Assembly (NCBI GenBank): GCA_037013495.1 | Contig: CM072808.1 | Location: forward strand, 46,846,068-46,910,067 | Direction of reading: 5' to 3' | Length of the DNA stretch: 64,000 bases | From: Hippophae tibetana | Lineage: Eukaryota > Streptophyta > Magnoliopsida > Rosales > Elaeagnaceae | Notes under the pieces: generated by a model | What the model saw: the letters and a program-made list of their open reading frames with translations, nothing else | Told to the model about the DNA's origin: nothing | Databases searched by the model: none | Made by a program: the position numbers and the translations under genes | In this document: positions 49,701 to 61,547 of the stretch, piece by piece | Layout: each line of letters begins with the position of its first letter | How positions within the stretch are numbered: the first letter of the stretch is position 1

Positions 49701-52700
49701 GGTCATGCTGAATATGCTTCATTGCATTACTGGTTGCAGACCAAAACAATGGGATTTAGCTCTTCAACAGGTCGAGTTAGCTTTGAACGGAATGGTGAAT
49801 AGGTCTTTTAGAAGGAGCCCTTTTCTAATTGTCTACACTAAAGTGCCTACTTTCACCGCTGACTTAACTACTCTTTCTCTTTTCAAGAGTAGTGCAACAA
49901 TGAAATCAACTAATGACATTCAGGCAATGTTAGAAGAGGTCAAGCAACACTTAGAATACTCCAATTCTAAGGGTAAGGAGGCTGCAGATAAGAAAAGGAG
50001 AGCTATGCAATTTTCAGTTGGTGATTTGGTGATGGTCTATATCAGTGAAGGCAGGGCACCCTTTGTAACCTATTCTAAATTGCAAGATAGGACTGGGTCC
50101 TTGTTGGGTTTGCAAGACAATTGGAGAGAATGCTTATGTCCTTGAATTGCCAGAACGTCTCTAGATCTCTACTACCTTCAATGTGTCAGACCTTTATCCC
50201 TACTTCACACCTAATACTGGACTCTCCATCCTTGAAGACCGAGGAGAGTTGTCTTCTCAAGAGAGGGGCAACTGGTATAGGGAGTTTATGTTTATTTTTA
50301 CCTTCCAGTTTGTTGTTTTTTACAATGTCGTTTGCATATGTTTTCTGTCGTTTGGTTTAGTAGTCTTGTGTCCATACCATGTGCGGCTGAGGTGTCACTC
50401 TATTTTTGTCATTTAGCTTAACAGCCTTGAGGGTATAGGAATGTGAGTGGAGGTAGACAGAGATAGAAGTTTCTAATTGTAAAAGCTTGTTTTCTTTGGG
50501 AAACTTGAATATCAAGCTATAGACATACTTTGGGTTGAGTCATAGTACATCTCCTTGAAGTTTGTTTTCTTCAAGTTAAATTTGCTTCTATGCCACTTTG
50601 CGCACAGAAGCTGTACAAAATGAGCTAACAGTTTAGCACACAGCCAATCACTATTTATTGACTTTTCTTCAGGAAAAAAGGAAAAAAAATCAATATTATG
50701 GAATGATGCGTGAGGAATAATACTGAATATGATTACTATATGAATACAGTTTGAACTTCAGGATGAGGTTATAAGTGTGGTAACTGTTTGAATGTGTCTT
50801 CCAGTAGCTTTCTCCATGTCAGCTATGCACATCCTAGTAAAAGAAGTTAGTTTCATATGGATTTTGAAATCAAGTACTTCATCACTAACATTTATTTTTT
50901 ATTATTTTGCTGCTTGAACATGTTTATGATGCTACTCCAGAGAAGTTAGAAGTGCAACGTTTTGCTAGCATCTCTTCTTCAAGTAGTCATGAAACGTCTT
51001 CGGTTGGTGTTAACCCACAACTTTCAGTGCCTCCCCCTCCATCACAAGTGTAATTACATTATATTGCCTATAATCAGTTCCATTTTATTTCTCCTTTACT
51101 GACTGACTTATTGCCTATTTTTGACATGGTGCAATGGTGGTTTTGCTATTATCTTTTATTTCTCTTTCTCATTCTCAAGACTCCGTAAACATATGAGCTT
51201 TTGACCCTTCTCTCTTGTTTGTTTCTTCTCCTTTTCAAATCTCTAGAGGGTCACCTCTTTTTTGGATTGGTGTTGGTGTTGGTCTTTCAGCATTGTTTTC
51301 ATGGGTGAGATGAATCTACTTGATTATTTTCTGACATTTATTCAAAAGTTATCCTTGGCTGCATGTTTGACATGTTCATTGAATAACAGGTGGCTGCAAG
51401 ACTAAAGGTAAATATTTCATCAACTATGTCCATGCTTTGTCAAAATTTTAGAAGCCTTGGACACATCATGGATGAAAACATTAAGAATTTTATCCGTTGT
51501 GAATGGGTTCTCTTCATCCCTATTATTTTCTGTTTGTTTTAAGGCTTGTATGTTTCTCTAAAAAAGTTTATAAGTGATTAATGATTTACGAATTTGAATT
51601 ATTATGTGAAGGTTGAGGAGTTAAGCATCAATAAGCTAAAATTTGTTTGCATGAGTTTGATTGCATGTGAATATTATTTTGTACTTTTTAAAGCTTTAAA
51701 ATAATATTTATTATAATTTTTTTTCCTTCCAATGCTACAAATGTCTCACAAATAATATTATATGGTAGAAAACTCATATTAGTTGGAATAAAATTTAATT
51801 GATAGATTAGATCTATTGTGAGTAACAAATTTTTATATGTTGGCTAGAAAATATTTGCACCACTTATAATGACACTAACCTACCTTATACAACAAGATAA
51901 TACTTTATGAGTTTTGCTTTTTAACCTAATAAATTAATAGAATAATACAATACCAATATAATTTTATAGTGTTATATGACATGAATTGTATTTTAAATAA
52001 TAATAAAATCTCATTCTCGAAAGTTATACAAAATAAGATAATTACTAAATTATGTAATTAAATGAACGGGAAAATGACTTGGTTAGCTTGTATTGCATCA
52101 AAAAGCCAAGACAGAGTATAAACTTGCATAACAAAAATACATGTAACCTTTTATTTTAGTTTTAGCCTATATAGTCTCCAAAATAAAAGATGCATTATAT
52201 TTACCATTATTATCAATCCAATAAGTAAAAAAGATTATTACATCAAAATCTTAATTTTAAATTAGAAAGTATAAAGTTTTCCTTATTCTAAAAATATTAA
52301 GTCATTTTAAAATGTAAACAATAAAAAGTAAAGCAAATTAGTGTATAGGACTAAAATTTTAGACTACATAATCTTTGTGCATAAAAGTAGGGGTGATTGA
52401 TAATTTAAGAGAGAGGGGAAATAAAAAAACATAAAGAAAATCATATACCGGAATTTATTGATTGCCATTTTATATGTATTGTTTTTGCTAGCTCAATTTC
52501 TATTCGATTCATGAAAAATATAAAAATATTACTAGCAATTGTTGGTTATACATGCTAAGAGATATGAAAAATGAAGATATATGTTGGAATTAGAGGGTAT
52601 TGAACAATATAGAATCATAAGAGTAACAAGATATTAAGATACAATAGAACATTAAAGTTGAAATAGGAAAGCTAGAATAAGAGGAGAATAAAAAACGTAA

Positions 52701-55700
52701 AAATATAGTAAAAAGATCTAGAGATAATTATTTACCATACTCATTTATTAATATTTGAGGATTTACATATGATAATAATGTTTTCATTAAATACTATGTA
52801 TACATCTTTTTGCTGAATAAATTCCATGTATAATCGTGATAATAGATAATAAATAATTGTTTGTATATTACAATCATTGTAAACTCTACAATAAAATTTA
52901 CTATATTCCGTTTTTATTTTGCATGTACATAAATTTATAAATGGTTATTAACATGAAAACCAGAGTTTTGAAAATTTACATAGCTTGTGTAATACAAAAT
53001 TTAGATATAATAAAAGTCTATTTAGTCTTCATACTTAATTTAATTTAAAATAAAAATATATTGAATTATTCTAACCTTATTTTATTTTTTCCCTAAAGCT
53101 TTGAAAACAACCTTCAGTTTCAAAATGAAAAATAATATAGTAAATTCATTTGAGAGTCGAAGTCTTGAAAAAATATCAGTAGCAAGCTATAATAATTGTA
53201 TTGAAGTAAATAAATAAATATCAAAATCAAAATCAAAAGAGTGACTAACCTTGTATCAAATTTTCACATTGTCATGATCTATCTCTTGGTAAACTCTTGT
53301 GAAATTCACTTATCAGAAAATTTGAGCAGTAACTGTAAAGAGAATGAAAAAAAAAATGTAAAAACACACCATACAATTTGTAGAGCAAAGGAGATGAAGG
53401 AAAAAATTCTTAATTGCAATCTAACTCTATCTTAAATTATATTTTATTTTTAAAACTCCAATAACCAAATACTTATTAGGCATTAATGTAATATTGGAAG
53501 CACAAGTTGATTGCTTATCTCATTATTCTATTTTTATTAAATTCATTCCAAGCGAATACTAAAAGCATAGAAATTTTTAAATAAATATTTTGAATTACAT
53601 TTAATTAATGAATTTTAGGTATCCATTATATGACTTAATGAGAGGAACTACATAAAGAAAAATAGTTATGGACTCTAAATGGTATCTATAATTTTAATTT
53701 TAATTTTTTAATATATTAAGGGTAAGTATAATTAAAGTGAATTAATAACTTTTAAAAAAATTAGTGATATGCAAATTTCACTTTTTATTTTTTAAGAAAA
53801 ATAATATTTTAAAAATATATAATATATTATATATAAGATTCTATTATAATAATGAAATTTTATCATAATTCAATAATTTTGAGAGAAATTATACTCAACT
53901 ATCCTTAGGTTGATTCTAGTAGAAAAATAATTTATAAATGATAATTTTAAAAAAATAAAAACATATGTATATTAAAAAGATTAAAATAACTCATATCAAA
54001 TACTTAGGGTTTAGAGTTTAAGGTTTTGGATTTAAGGTTTAAGGTTTAGTATTTAGAGTTTAAAATTTAGAATTTAGTGACTAATAGATAAATATTATTG
54101 GGAAGTCAATATTTGTCTTATTGTTTAAAAAATACCTTCTAATTAATGAGCTCAAACTACGACATATATATAATTGTCATTTAAATAACACATTGTGTTA
54201 AGAGAGATTTAGTTTTTTTTAGGTGCATGTATCCCTTGAAGTTTACTTTCATTCTTACAGAAATATGCCATGCAACAAGCTTTTAACACTTTGATGGGTC
54301 AAATGAATTCTCAAAGTAATCAATTCAATAATGCTGCATTTTCTCCGGGGTCCCCATTTCCATTTCCGACATCATCATCGGGGCCTGCTGTGTCCTCCTC
54401 CCCACCTGCTTCTCAACAATCTGTGACTGTGGATGTGCCTGCAACCAAAGTTGAAGCATCCAAAGCAGAAGCTGCAAGAGTGGAAGCAGTGCTAGCCTCT
54501 GATGTCAAGGATAAAATGGAAACAAAGAAAGAACCAAAGAAAATTGGTAATGAAGAATCTATTTATGCCATTGTGCTTATTTTATTGGTCATAGAAATGT
54601 CTTTTTTTGGAAAATCCATTTGTGAGCCATATTTGTACCTATATGCGTTGGTTGGTTTCAGTTGAAGTATAAGCCTTGTTACCTCAGCTAGTGGCTGATA
54701 ACTGTTAATTCTCATTAAATTACATTCTGAGGCTGATTTTAAAATTTCCAGAGTTAATCAAACAGCCATAAGAAATGGGTGTACATTTACAGGAACAGAT
54801 TTTGAAACTTTGTCCTAAATATTTGTGGTTCTGGATATTATCATTTGATTCTGGTCACTATATCCAGAGTGATGGATCTGGCTGTGCTCTATGAAATCTG
54901 AAATTTCTTGATATTTGTCGAAGATATAGGGTATGGAGGGGTAACCTACTGTTTTGATTGGAAAACAAAATTTCTTTTCGGAAATTGTTGCACGACTTTC
55001 CTATTAAAATGCTAATGTAGCTAACGTAACAATTGGAATGAACATAGATGGCCATTGTATACATGTTAATAATCATAAAACTCATTTCTTTGAGCTGTAG
55101 TTTATATATTATATTCATCAACAATCTGTCTTTAGCTTGTCAATGAATGTTGTTGCTTCTATTTAAAAAATAAAATAGAATGTTGTTCCTTCATAGTAGG
55201 TGGTCAGAAATCTTGTATAGCCAACCCATATTAAATTAAAGTCTTAAATCACTTCTGGCAAGATCTGACAAACTCTGTAAGATGTGTATATAATTATTTT
55301 ATGTTTAATTAAACACAAATGCTTTAAACTTAAATGTTGAGTGCCGCTTCCTATCTTAGCCTTTTCTGGTTATCCATGTATCATTGTGTATGCTTTTGTA
55401 TTATACTTTGAGAGTATATTAATTCTATTGTAGCTGGGTCCACAATATAATTGGTCCTCAATATGTTACCATCCAGCAGATATTTGAATGATTCTTTCTC
55501 TAAGGTATTCTTTTCAGAATTCTAAGTACAATTTCTATGCATAGCTTTTGTAGACGTTTCACCAGAAGAAACTGAACAAAAAAGTTCTTTTGAGAGTAGC
55601 TTAAAGGATATGACTGAGAGAAGTTCATCCAAGGATGCTGATATTTCCAGGGAAGTAAGTGATTGCTTTTAACTTTATGCTGGCACCCAGAGCTTGTTCT

Positions 55701-58700
55701 TTAGACTAACAAATTTGTAAAATAATTTTTAGGTTTCTCAAAATGGAGCTGCTTCTAGGCAGGACATCGATTCTTCAAAAGAGCCACAGTCTGAAAGTAA
55801 GTATAGCTTTTACTTTTGGTTCCCTTCTTATTGTTACCAAGACTGATTATAAGTGTAGCCTTAGTTGACTCTTCAGTAGTCCCTAAGTCTTGATGCCAAA
55901 TCTTCTGTCTTTAGGTTTAACTTCAGTTAATTATTTTAGTAAAATAATGTAATTAGCAATTATTTGTCTATGATAATAGATTAGTGAGAAAGGTATAATA
56001 GGTTTGTCAATTTTGTCTATGGGTGGAACAATAGAATTTTTGAAGACAATGAGAATGATAGCAATCTTTTGTGGTATACAGTTTTGTTTTTGGTTTCATC
56101 ATTGGCATCGTTTTCAAAAGAGAAAAGATTATTTAGTTTCTTATAAGCAATAATCATGTAGCTTATATAACTACAGGGAATGGAGTTTTGTAAAGAATAG
56201 GGTTGTATTAGATATTCTTTGAATGGATTGTTTGTACACATTTTGAATTTCTGTAACTATTTATATTTATGTATAATGTGATGTTTCATAATATATAAAA
56301 AAAGTTCTCATGGCTCGTAAATATGTTGCAGTTTTCCTAAACGGCTGAATCTTTGTTGTATGTTGCATAGTACTAAAATTACTTCGGGAGATTGTTATGA
56401 TTGAGTTTCCAATATATCATTAGAGTCTATACATCCGTATGATTAATGGATGTGATATATAGAGAGCAACTTCTAAATTTAAAAACTCATAGCCAATTGA
56501 ACTCAAAATAACTATTAAGTTAAAAAATCTTGTAGTATCAGCCACTGGGAAACGCAAAGTTTTTATATGTAGTCTATTATAATGGATAATTATTATAAAT
56601 GGCTCTAAAATATATTTTTTGTTTATTTTTCAAGCACTCATTCCTATTATTCTATGTTTATTACCGGTTCAATATAATTGTGAAAAGTTGGTCAGAACAA
56701 TTAGCAAAAATCAGGACCTATTCACGTGGGCATTTGAAAACATCCTCAGAAACAATATAATGGGATGACACAAATTTGATAGGTTGAGGGATCAAATGAT
56801 CAAATAAATAAGTTTGGTTGTGCGATAATTTTACAGCAAAATTAATAATTTTAGGATGAGTTTAACGGTCAAGCTGAAATATGATGTTTCCTGTTTAGAA
56901 CTTATGTTACATCTACTGTGGTTAAATTAGGGCAAAGTTTCATCTGTAGCTGACAGTTGCAATCCTTAAAAGGAAATCTTCTGTTTGAAAGAATTTGTCA
57001 TCTGAAGATCTCTACTGAGTAAATATGTTTTACTTGGCAAACAAATTGTTTATTAGTTCTCTAATTATTACTTGGCTTTTAGTGGTTTGATTCCATGGAG
57101 ACTTTTACTTTTTAAGCCAGGGAAGATGTCTACATTGTGGGTTTCTTTCCGACCTGCAATTTTAACCACTAAAAGGAAATCAGAATACACACGAAGTGGC
57201 TAGAAGAAAGAGAAGATTGATAACAATAATATATCATTTGTTATTGAGCCACAAGATAATACACCAAGGACTATTAAGAATTTAAAACACCTACCACCTC
57301 ATATATGCTTTTCTTCTTGCTGCTTATTAAACTGAAACATGTTAGTTAGCTTTTACTGTTGCTCAACATTTTTAAAGCTAGCCTTGGTAAATTCATGTAT
57401 ACATCATCTGATCACTGCATTTTTTGAATATTGTTCCATCCTAGCAATGAATACAAGCTTTTAATTTTTTGATAATATTTTTCATTCTTTTAACTCTTTT
57501 TTTTTTTGGGATCCAATCATTTTAAATTTTTATTGATAAATCTTTTTTTAATGATAGAAAAAGAAAATCCTCTGTTATCTGTGGAAGCTTTGGAAAAAAT
57601 GATGGAAGATCCAACAGTTCAGAAGATGGTCTATCCGTAAGATATCTTTATTTCTTCCAATTTATTCATCTCTAGATTAATATTTTCCTGTTCTTTTTCT
57701 TTTTCTTTTTCTTTTGAGCTTTCCCTCTATTGTGCCAGCGGTTTTCCATGCTTGTTTTAAGAAAGTAATTCATTTATAATTTCTTATTTACTGGGCATGC
57801 ATTTACTAAAAAATTTGACAAATGTTGCATGATTTTTCTAAATTTTGGAGCACTTTTGGCTACATGCTTTCTTGTCTTACCATTAGAAGCAGGACTGATC
57901 TTTGTTTTATCCTTGTAGTTACTTACCTGAGGAGATGAGGAATCCGGAAACCTTCAAATGTAAGTCTATACTTCAGTATTACTCAGCAAAACAAGTAAAA
58001 AGAAGGGTCCATTCTCTTATAAATTGGCTTCTTCATTTATATGTCATATATATATATATAGGTCACAATATTGGCTGATGTCACCTTTTGGTAGTTCTCC
58101 GCCTCTTTTATTTTGGGTTCTTCCTGCCCTTCTTCCCCCTCTCTTTTTCTGCTTTTTTTAAATATACTTTTTATTTATACACAAATAAATACTAAAATAT
58201 CTCTAAAATAAATATATTTTTTATAATTATAAAATGGGAATAACAAATAAACTTTTATTTATACGTATAAATAAATACCAAAATATCATTAAAATAAATA
58301 TATTTTTTATAATTATAAAGTGGGAATAACCAATAAACAGTATATTGGTTATTCTTCCGTTCTACTATTCCACTACTTTTTTTACCCAAATAAATGCCAA
58401 AATGCCTATAAAACAAATATATTTTTAAAAAGTTGTTTTGTTAGTTTTAGTGTACCGTTTTGATTATTTTTCACCTTTTTAGTTTTTATTGATTTTTGAA
58501 TACGTAAATTGTTTGAACCACGCCTAACTCAGCGGAGGCCCACAACATCTTGGGATTTTCACGTGGGACCCAAAGTTCTGGCATTGATGCTCCACATTGA
58601 TCTATGTTTACGGTGGGGCGGCCATTGCCTGATATATGTTTCTTTCGCTCTTCCTAGGTTTCGAACCTCGATACCTAGCCCTTAAGTACCTTATTAGGGA

Positions 58701-61547
58701 CCTGGTACTAACTGAGACGCGTTCAGTTGGTATCAACTTACTTCCCAAGGTTTACTTAAGAAGGTGAAAGAAACACGTGTTAGAGTAACGCCACCCCACA
58801 TTTATGAACATATGGAGAACATCAACGTCAGAACCCTGGGTCCCACGTAGATATATCAAACCTTGCACATTGGTTGCAGGTAAAAGGGCGCCTTTTGATG
58901 TTTTTACCTGGTTGAAATCCACAGTGTTGCACATTGAAGGGTTTATCTGGGCCGTAGCCCTTAAATACTCAAGTTCATAGAAGCTGATATCAATTGAGAC
59001 AATGGGTTATACAATCAAGAACTGTGGGCCCGTCCAGATAAACCTTTCAATGTGTGAACACCGTGGATTTAACCAAGTTCAAACACAAATAAATATCAAA
59101 ATGCACTTATATCTCATTTATTTTTTATTTTTTTGTTAGTTTTTTTATTATTCATTGGTTATTCTCTGCATTTTTTCTTATGCATTAATAAATACTAAAA
59201 TCTTATACTTATCAAATTTGAAAAATCGTATTTAAAGATATATATTTTTTTAAATCAAGAATTGCAAAAGAATACTATTATTGCTTGATAATCAATACTA
59301 TGTTATGCTTATTAAATTTAAAACATAACATTGTTCATGTTTTCTTAGAAATCAGTATTTTAAATCAGTATTAACGAGATAAAAAATAAAAGTATTAGCT
59401 AACAAATTATCTATAAATTACATGTTAATTTAAATAATGTTTTTTCAATATAAATAACTTTGACAGTCGAGAGTCAGGAGGACATTACTTGCCTCTAGAA
59501 TTAGTAATTTTTGGTGCCAACAGAATTTTTTATTATAAAATATACAGTCTTCCCATTTTGTGATTTGTAAATGTATGGGCTCTTATTTATTTTGTGTATT
59601 GTTCAATAGGGATGCTACAACACCCTCAGTACCGTCAACAACTTCAAGACATGTTGTAAGATCCCTATGTCCAATAATCAGTTTATATTTTAATTCATTT
59701 GAAGTTGGTATGATTTAGTATTTCATCTTCACTTTTTGTCATATAATATTCATGTACTCATGAATCTATTTTACTTGGGCTTGTTACTTGTACCACTTCT
59801 CATTAATTCTCTTGTAACTTGTTTGGTTCATTACATATCCAATGATCTATCTTTTTTGTTTCCTTTCATAAAATCATATTCTCCTGTCAAGTGCTTAATG
59901 ACAGGAACTATAATGTAAAATTTATAGTTACTCAAATTCTTCTGAACTCTAAGTAGTTTTTCTATTGTCAATACGTTTTGGTATTCTCATTTTCAAATAT
60001 TTGTATTTAATGGGGGTTTTTTTTTGATGATTTTCTTTAAGGAGGATAGTGTGTTATGTTGGCTCGATGGTCAGTTTATATATTCTATGTTTTTATTTTT
60101 CTCCAGGACTAATATGGGTGGGAGTAGCGAATGGGATAATCGTATGATGGATTCATTAAAGAATTTTGATCTTAGTAGTCCTGAGGTTAAGCAGCAGTTT
60201 GGTAAGTCTTTGATTGAAATGCCAATTCGATTTGTTAATCTATCTGTTTTTTTTTTGGCAGTATCCATTTATTTTGGGTGTTTTTATGTTTATTACTTTT
60301 GAGTTTTGATCTTATGCCATAACCCTGACATGAGTGGATGATCCATCTTTAGGTAATGGATTTTAATCCTTGTTTACATATCTATTATCTTGTATTTTTT
60401 TCCTGTTGTCATATGTTTTGTTTACTAGTTTTGTTTGTTCAATATATTGAAATTTTTTCTTGAATCTTTATTTTATATATAATATTCAAATTGAATGATG
60501 TCATATAGAATTAATTTCTACGGGGCTGGAAATGGGCCATAACTTTGGTGTTTGGAAATCATCAAGCAAGTGCTTCTAAAAATCCTCCTGGATGACTTGG
60601 TCCACTTTGTACTTTTGTAAATATTATATGTCCACTTTGGCATTTTTCTTGATATTTTTATCTCAACTACGCTGGCGTAGCTGTAAAACATCATATATAT
60701 TTTAATCATAAGTTTATAGCTAAAATGAGGTAGTTGTGATAACCTATGTTATGTTATTATTTATTTATATGTTTACATTTACTTTTTATTTTATGTTGAG
60801 CCGAAATTCGGCTCGCTTCGGCTCAAGAAGCACATCAAGGCTAGAATATGCCTTTTAAAACCTTGATACATTCATTTTTTATTTCAAGACAGTGTAAGGT
60901 GAATCTTATTTCCTTGCTCCCAAGTTAACGATTCCTGTGTATTCATTTCTGCAGACCAAATTGGGCTAACGCCTGAGGAAGTAATATCGAAGATTATGAC
61001 GAACCCTGAAGTGGCACTGGCATTTCAAAATCCAAGAGTCCAACAAGCTATTATGGATGTATGTGTTATTGAATTACTTTTTTATTCTTTTTCTTAATTG
61101 ATTTAATTTTTAGTCCGACCTATTCACTGCTGTATTGCTTTTGCAGTGTTCACAAAACCCGTTGAGCATTGCAAAATATCAGAATGACAAGGAGGTATGG
61201 TGGGTTCGAACACAATTTCTTGTTCAGTACCATTTATTATTTCGTTTAAATCAAGTCTTACTTTAGCATCAAGATAGTAGTTAATTGGTTTCCACAAACA
61301 AGGCATGTTCAAAATATTCGGCAAAAGTAAATGGTTTATTTTATCAAGATTTTGACTGATAAACTTGTACAGCTGCTGCTGCTGCTGAGATTCATATGAA
61401 ATTGTAAAAGGTTTTGGAGAAAGATTTTAAATTGTGTTGATGTAGGCATTGCCATTATGATTTCACTTACGTTACCTATTGTCCCAGGTTATGGATGTTT
61501 TCAATAAAATATCAGAACTCTTTCCAGGAGTCACAGGCTCACCTTGA
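40763..61547 (+). CDS. TIC40: TIC40, chloroplast inner-envelope import co-chaperone
   Basis: Fourteen exons join in phase to 435 aa: 40763-40952, 50941-51049, 51247-51304, 51390-51407, 54261-54546, 55545-55654, 55733-55796, 57558-57636, 57919-57959, 59610-59655, 60107-60201, 60955-61058, 61147-61194, 61488-61547. Tic40 anchors in the inner envelope and works with Tic110 and the stromal chaperone Hsp93 in preprotein import. Residues 1 to about 70 look like a transit peptide (S/R-rich, few acids). GSPLFWIGVGVGLSALFSW (101-119) is the membrane anchor. Residues 126-165 hold the conserved KYAMQ and Q/N-rich SPF region. Two Sti1/Hop-type segments lie at about 285-335 (LSVEALEKMMEDPTVQKMVY) and 369-425 (LTPEEVISKIM to the end). 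Length is close to that of known Tic40 proteins. Exon 4 is only 18 nt. Intron 1 is about 10 kb and filled with retroelements. Confidence 0.93.
41610..44270 (+). pseudogene. Tat-type pol remnant: RT, RNase H, archaeal-type RNase H, integrase
   Basis: RT motifs: RMPFGLKNAG and AYVDDMVVKS (YVDD catalytic box) near 41655-41775, then FLGYLVSARGIEANPDKI (41887-41940). RNase H with its connection follows at about 42010-42470 (PVYYVSQVL, YPTIEKLAFAL). A second RNase H, the archaeal-type domain diagnostic of the Tat lineage, runs about 42580-42970 (VFLDGAQNFNGVG, then VTNNVAEYEA, then LHSDSRLVVN). The integrase starts with an HHCC zinc site (43235-43380, ending CNKCQRF). It continues through a broken catalytic core (the YYPQANGQAK block at 43712-43741) to a C-terminal region near 43870-44235. 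At least ten stops or frameshifts are visible. Confidence 0.8.
44360..44960 (+). repeat. Tandem array with a higher-order period of about 165 bp in the Tat 3' region
   Basis: The phrase CACGAGTTRTCCACCTC recurs at 44436, 44601 and 44765, giving units of 165 and 164 bp. Within each unit a motif of the form GGTTAGGAACYAGGT appears three times, about 55 bp apart, followed in turn by AGAG, CGG or GAGG. There are about eleven motif copies in all, so the array is a three-part higher-order repeat. The copies differ by 5-15%, and the last ones are the most worn. Confidence 0.8.
45790..47690 (-). pseudogene. Antisense gene inside the Tat element: gypsy-type Transposase_28-like protein
   Basis: On the minus strand a TATA box (TATATAAAAG, 48171-48162) precedes a series of frames: 47688-47320, 47253-46978, 46981-46370 and 46319-45786. 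Coiled-coil-like sequence may extend to about 45130. The first frame (MIPPEGACDN; VLWLGVRFPIYPLIRRFL; PNRWRYLLCLMLICQEL; KNEKNWKEYFCYV) has the wording of the plant putative gypsy-type transposon domain (PF04195). The middle carries a lysine-rich, nuclear-localisation-like block (KGKKRGKPSHKGRPSLLKKK). The end is helical and charged. Breaks between frames could be introns or decay. Function is unknown. Additional antisense ORFs 3' of pol are known in Tat-lineage elements such as Grande. Confidence 0.65.
48162..48171 (-). promoter_or_regulatory. TATA box of the antisense gene
   Basis: Reads TATATAAAAG on the minus strand, preceded by CCAAGTGTC, about 475 bp before the first antisense ATG. An untranslated leader, possibly with an intron at GGTAAGG (about 48055), fills the gap. 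Chance occurrence in AT-rich DNA is possible. Confidence 0.4.
48220..48675 (+). repeat. Probable Tat 3' LTR with a 26-bp internal duplication
   Basis: It starts TG after TTAGGGGAGC and ends TAGCA. It contains adjacent exact copies of a 26-bp unit (48355-48380 and 48381-48406, TCACCAACCCGATATGG...). The 3' half (about 48520-48650) has the style of an R/U5 region: TATGTAAATATGTG, then CTCTAAATACATGGATCTC. No second LTR exists to confirm the borders. Confidence 0.4.
49010..50260 (+). mobile_element. Chromovirus-type Ty3/gypsy integrase remnant
   Basis: The zinc site region reads LIREHHDGGLAAHYG (about 49180-49225), followed by worn HHCC and core sequence. The core carries LHGVHKSVVFDR and FMSHFWRYLW (about 49550-49625), then GQTEVVNR. 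The C-terminal region is open at 49705-50145 (WDLALQQVELALNGMVNRS; then KRRAMQFSVGDLVM), ending in a DLYPYF block near 50185. This wording is that of chromoviruses, unlike the Tat copy next to it. No LTR was recognised. Multiple stops make it dead. It lies directly before TIC40 exon 2. Confidence 0.75.
51408..54260. other. TIC40 intron 4, AT-rich, no gene recognised
   Basis: A 2.85-kb intron of low-complexity A/T sequence. A frame at 53241-53435 has no domain. Near the 3' end lies a degenerate telomere-like tract, listed separately. Confidence 0.6.
54004..54078 (+). repeat. Degenerate telomere-like tract
   Basis: Successive 6-9-bp words close to TTTAGGG: TTAGGGTTTAGAGTTTAAGG, then TTTAAGG and TTTAGAG variants over about 75 bp. 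It is either an old interstitial telomeric repeat or independently expanded simple sequence. Confidence 0.45.
58170..58345 (+). repeat. 87-bp tandem duplication in TIC40 intron 9
   Basis: Two copies, about 58170-58256 and 58257-58343, share TTTATTTATAC, AAATAAATAC, AAAATAAATATATTTTTTAT and GGGAATAAC. Shorter related words recur at about 58388-58425 and 59087-59130, on either side of the fold-back element, as if that element had split a longer array. Confidence 0.6.
58555..59090. mobile_element. Nested fold-back (inverted-repeat) element in TIC40 intron 9
   Basis: Two hairpins lie side by side. The first has arms 58561-58653 and 58761-58849 (shared: ACGTGGGACCCA and its complement, CGGTGGGGCGGC, ATATGTTTCTTTC). 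The second has arms 58902-58961 and 59026-59083 (shared: CCAGATAAACC, TTCAATGTG, GTGGATTT). Both loops contain TAGCCCTTAA and a GGTATCAA or TGATATCAA word, so the two hairpins look related. The region is far richer in G+C than the intron around it. No protein is encoded. The word GGTTTCGAACCTCG resembles a tRNA B-box, but no proper A-box stands at tRNA distance. Confidence 0.6.

Noticed and set aside
58655..58690. tRNA gene or tRNA-derived SINE suggested by GGTTTCGAACCTCG
   Set aside because: No cloverleaf or properly spaced A-box is present; the word lies in the loop of a fold-back element.
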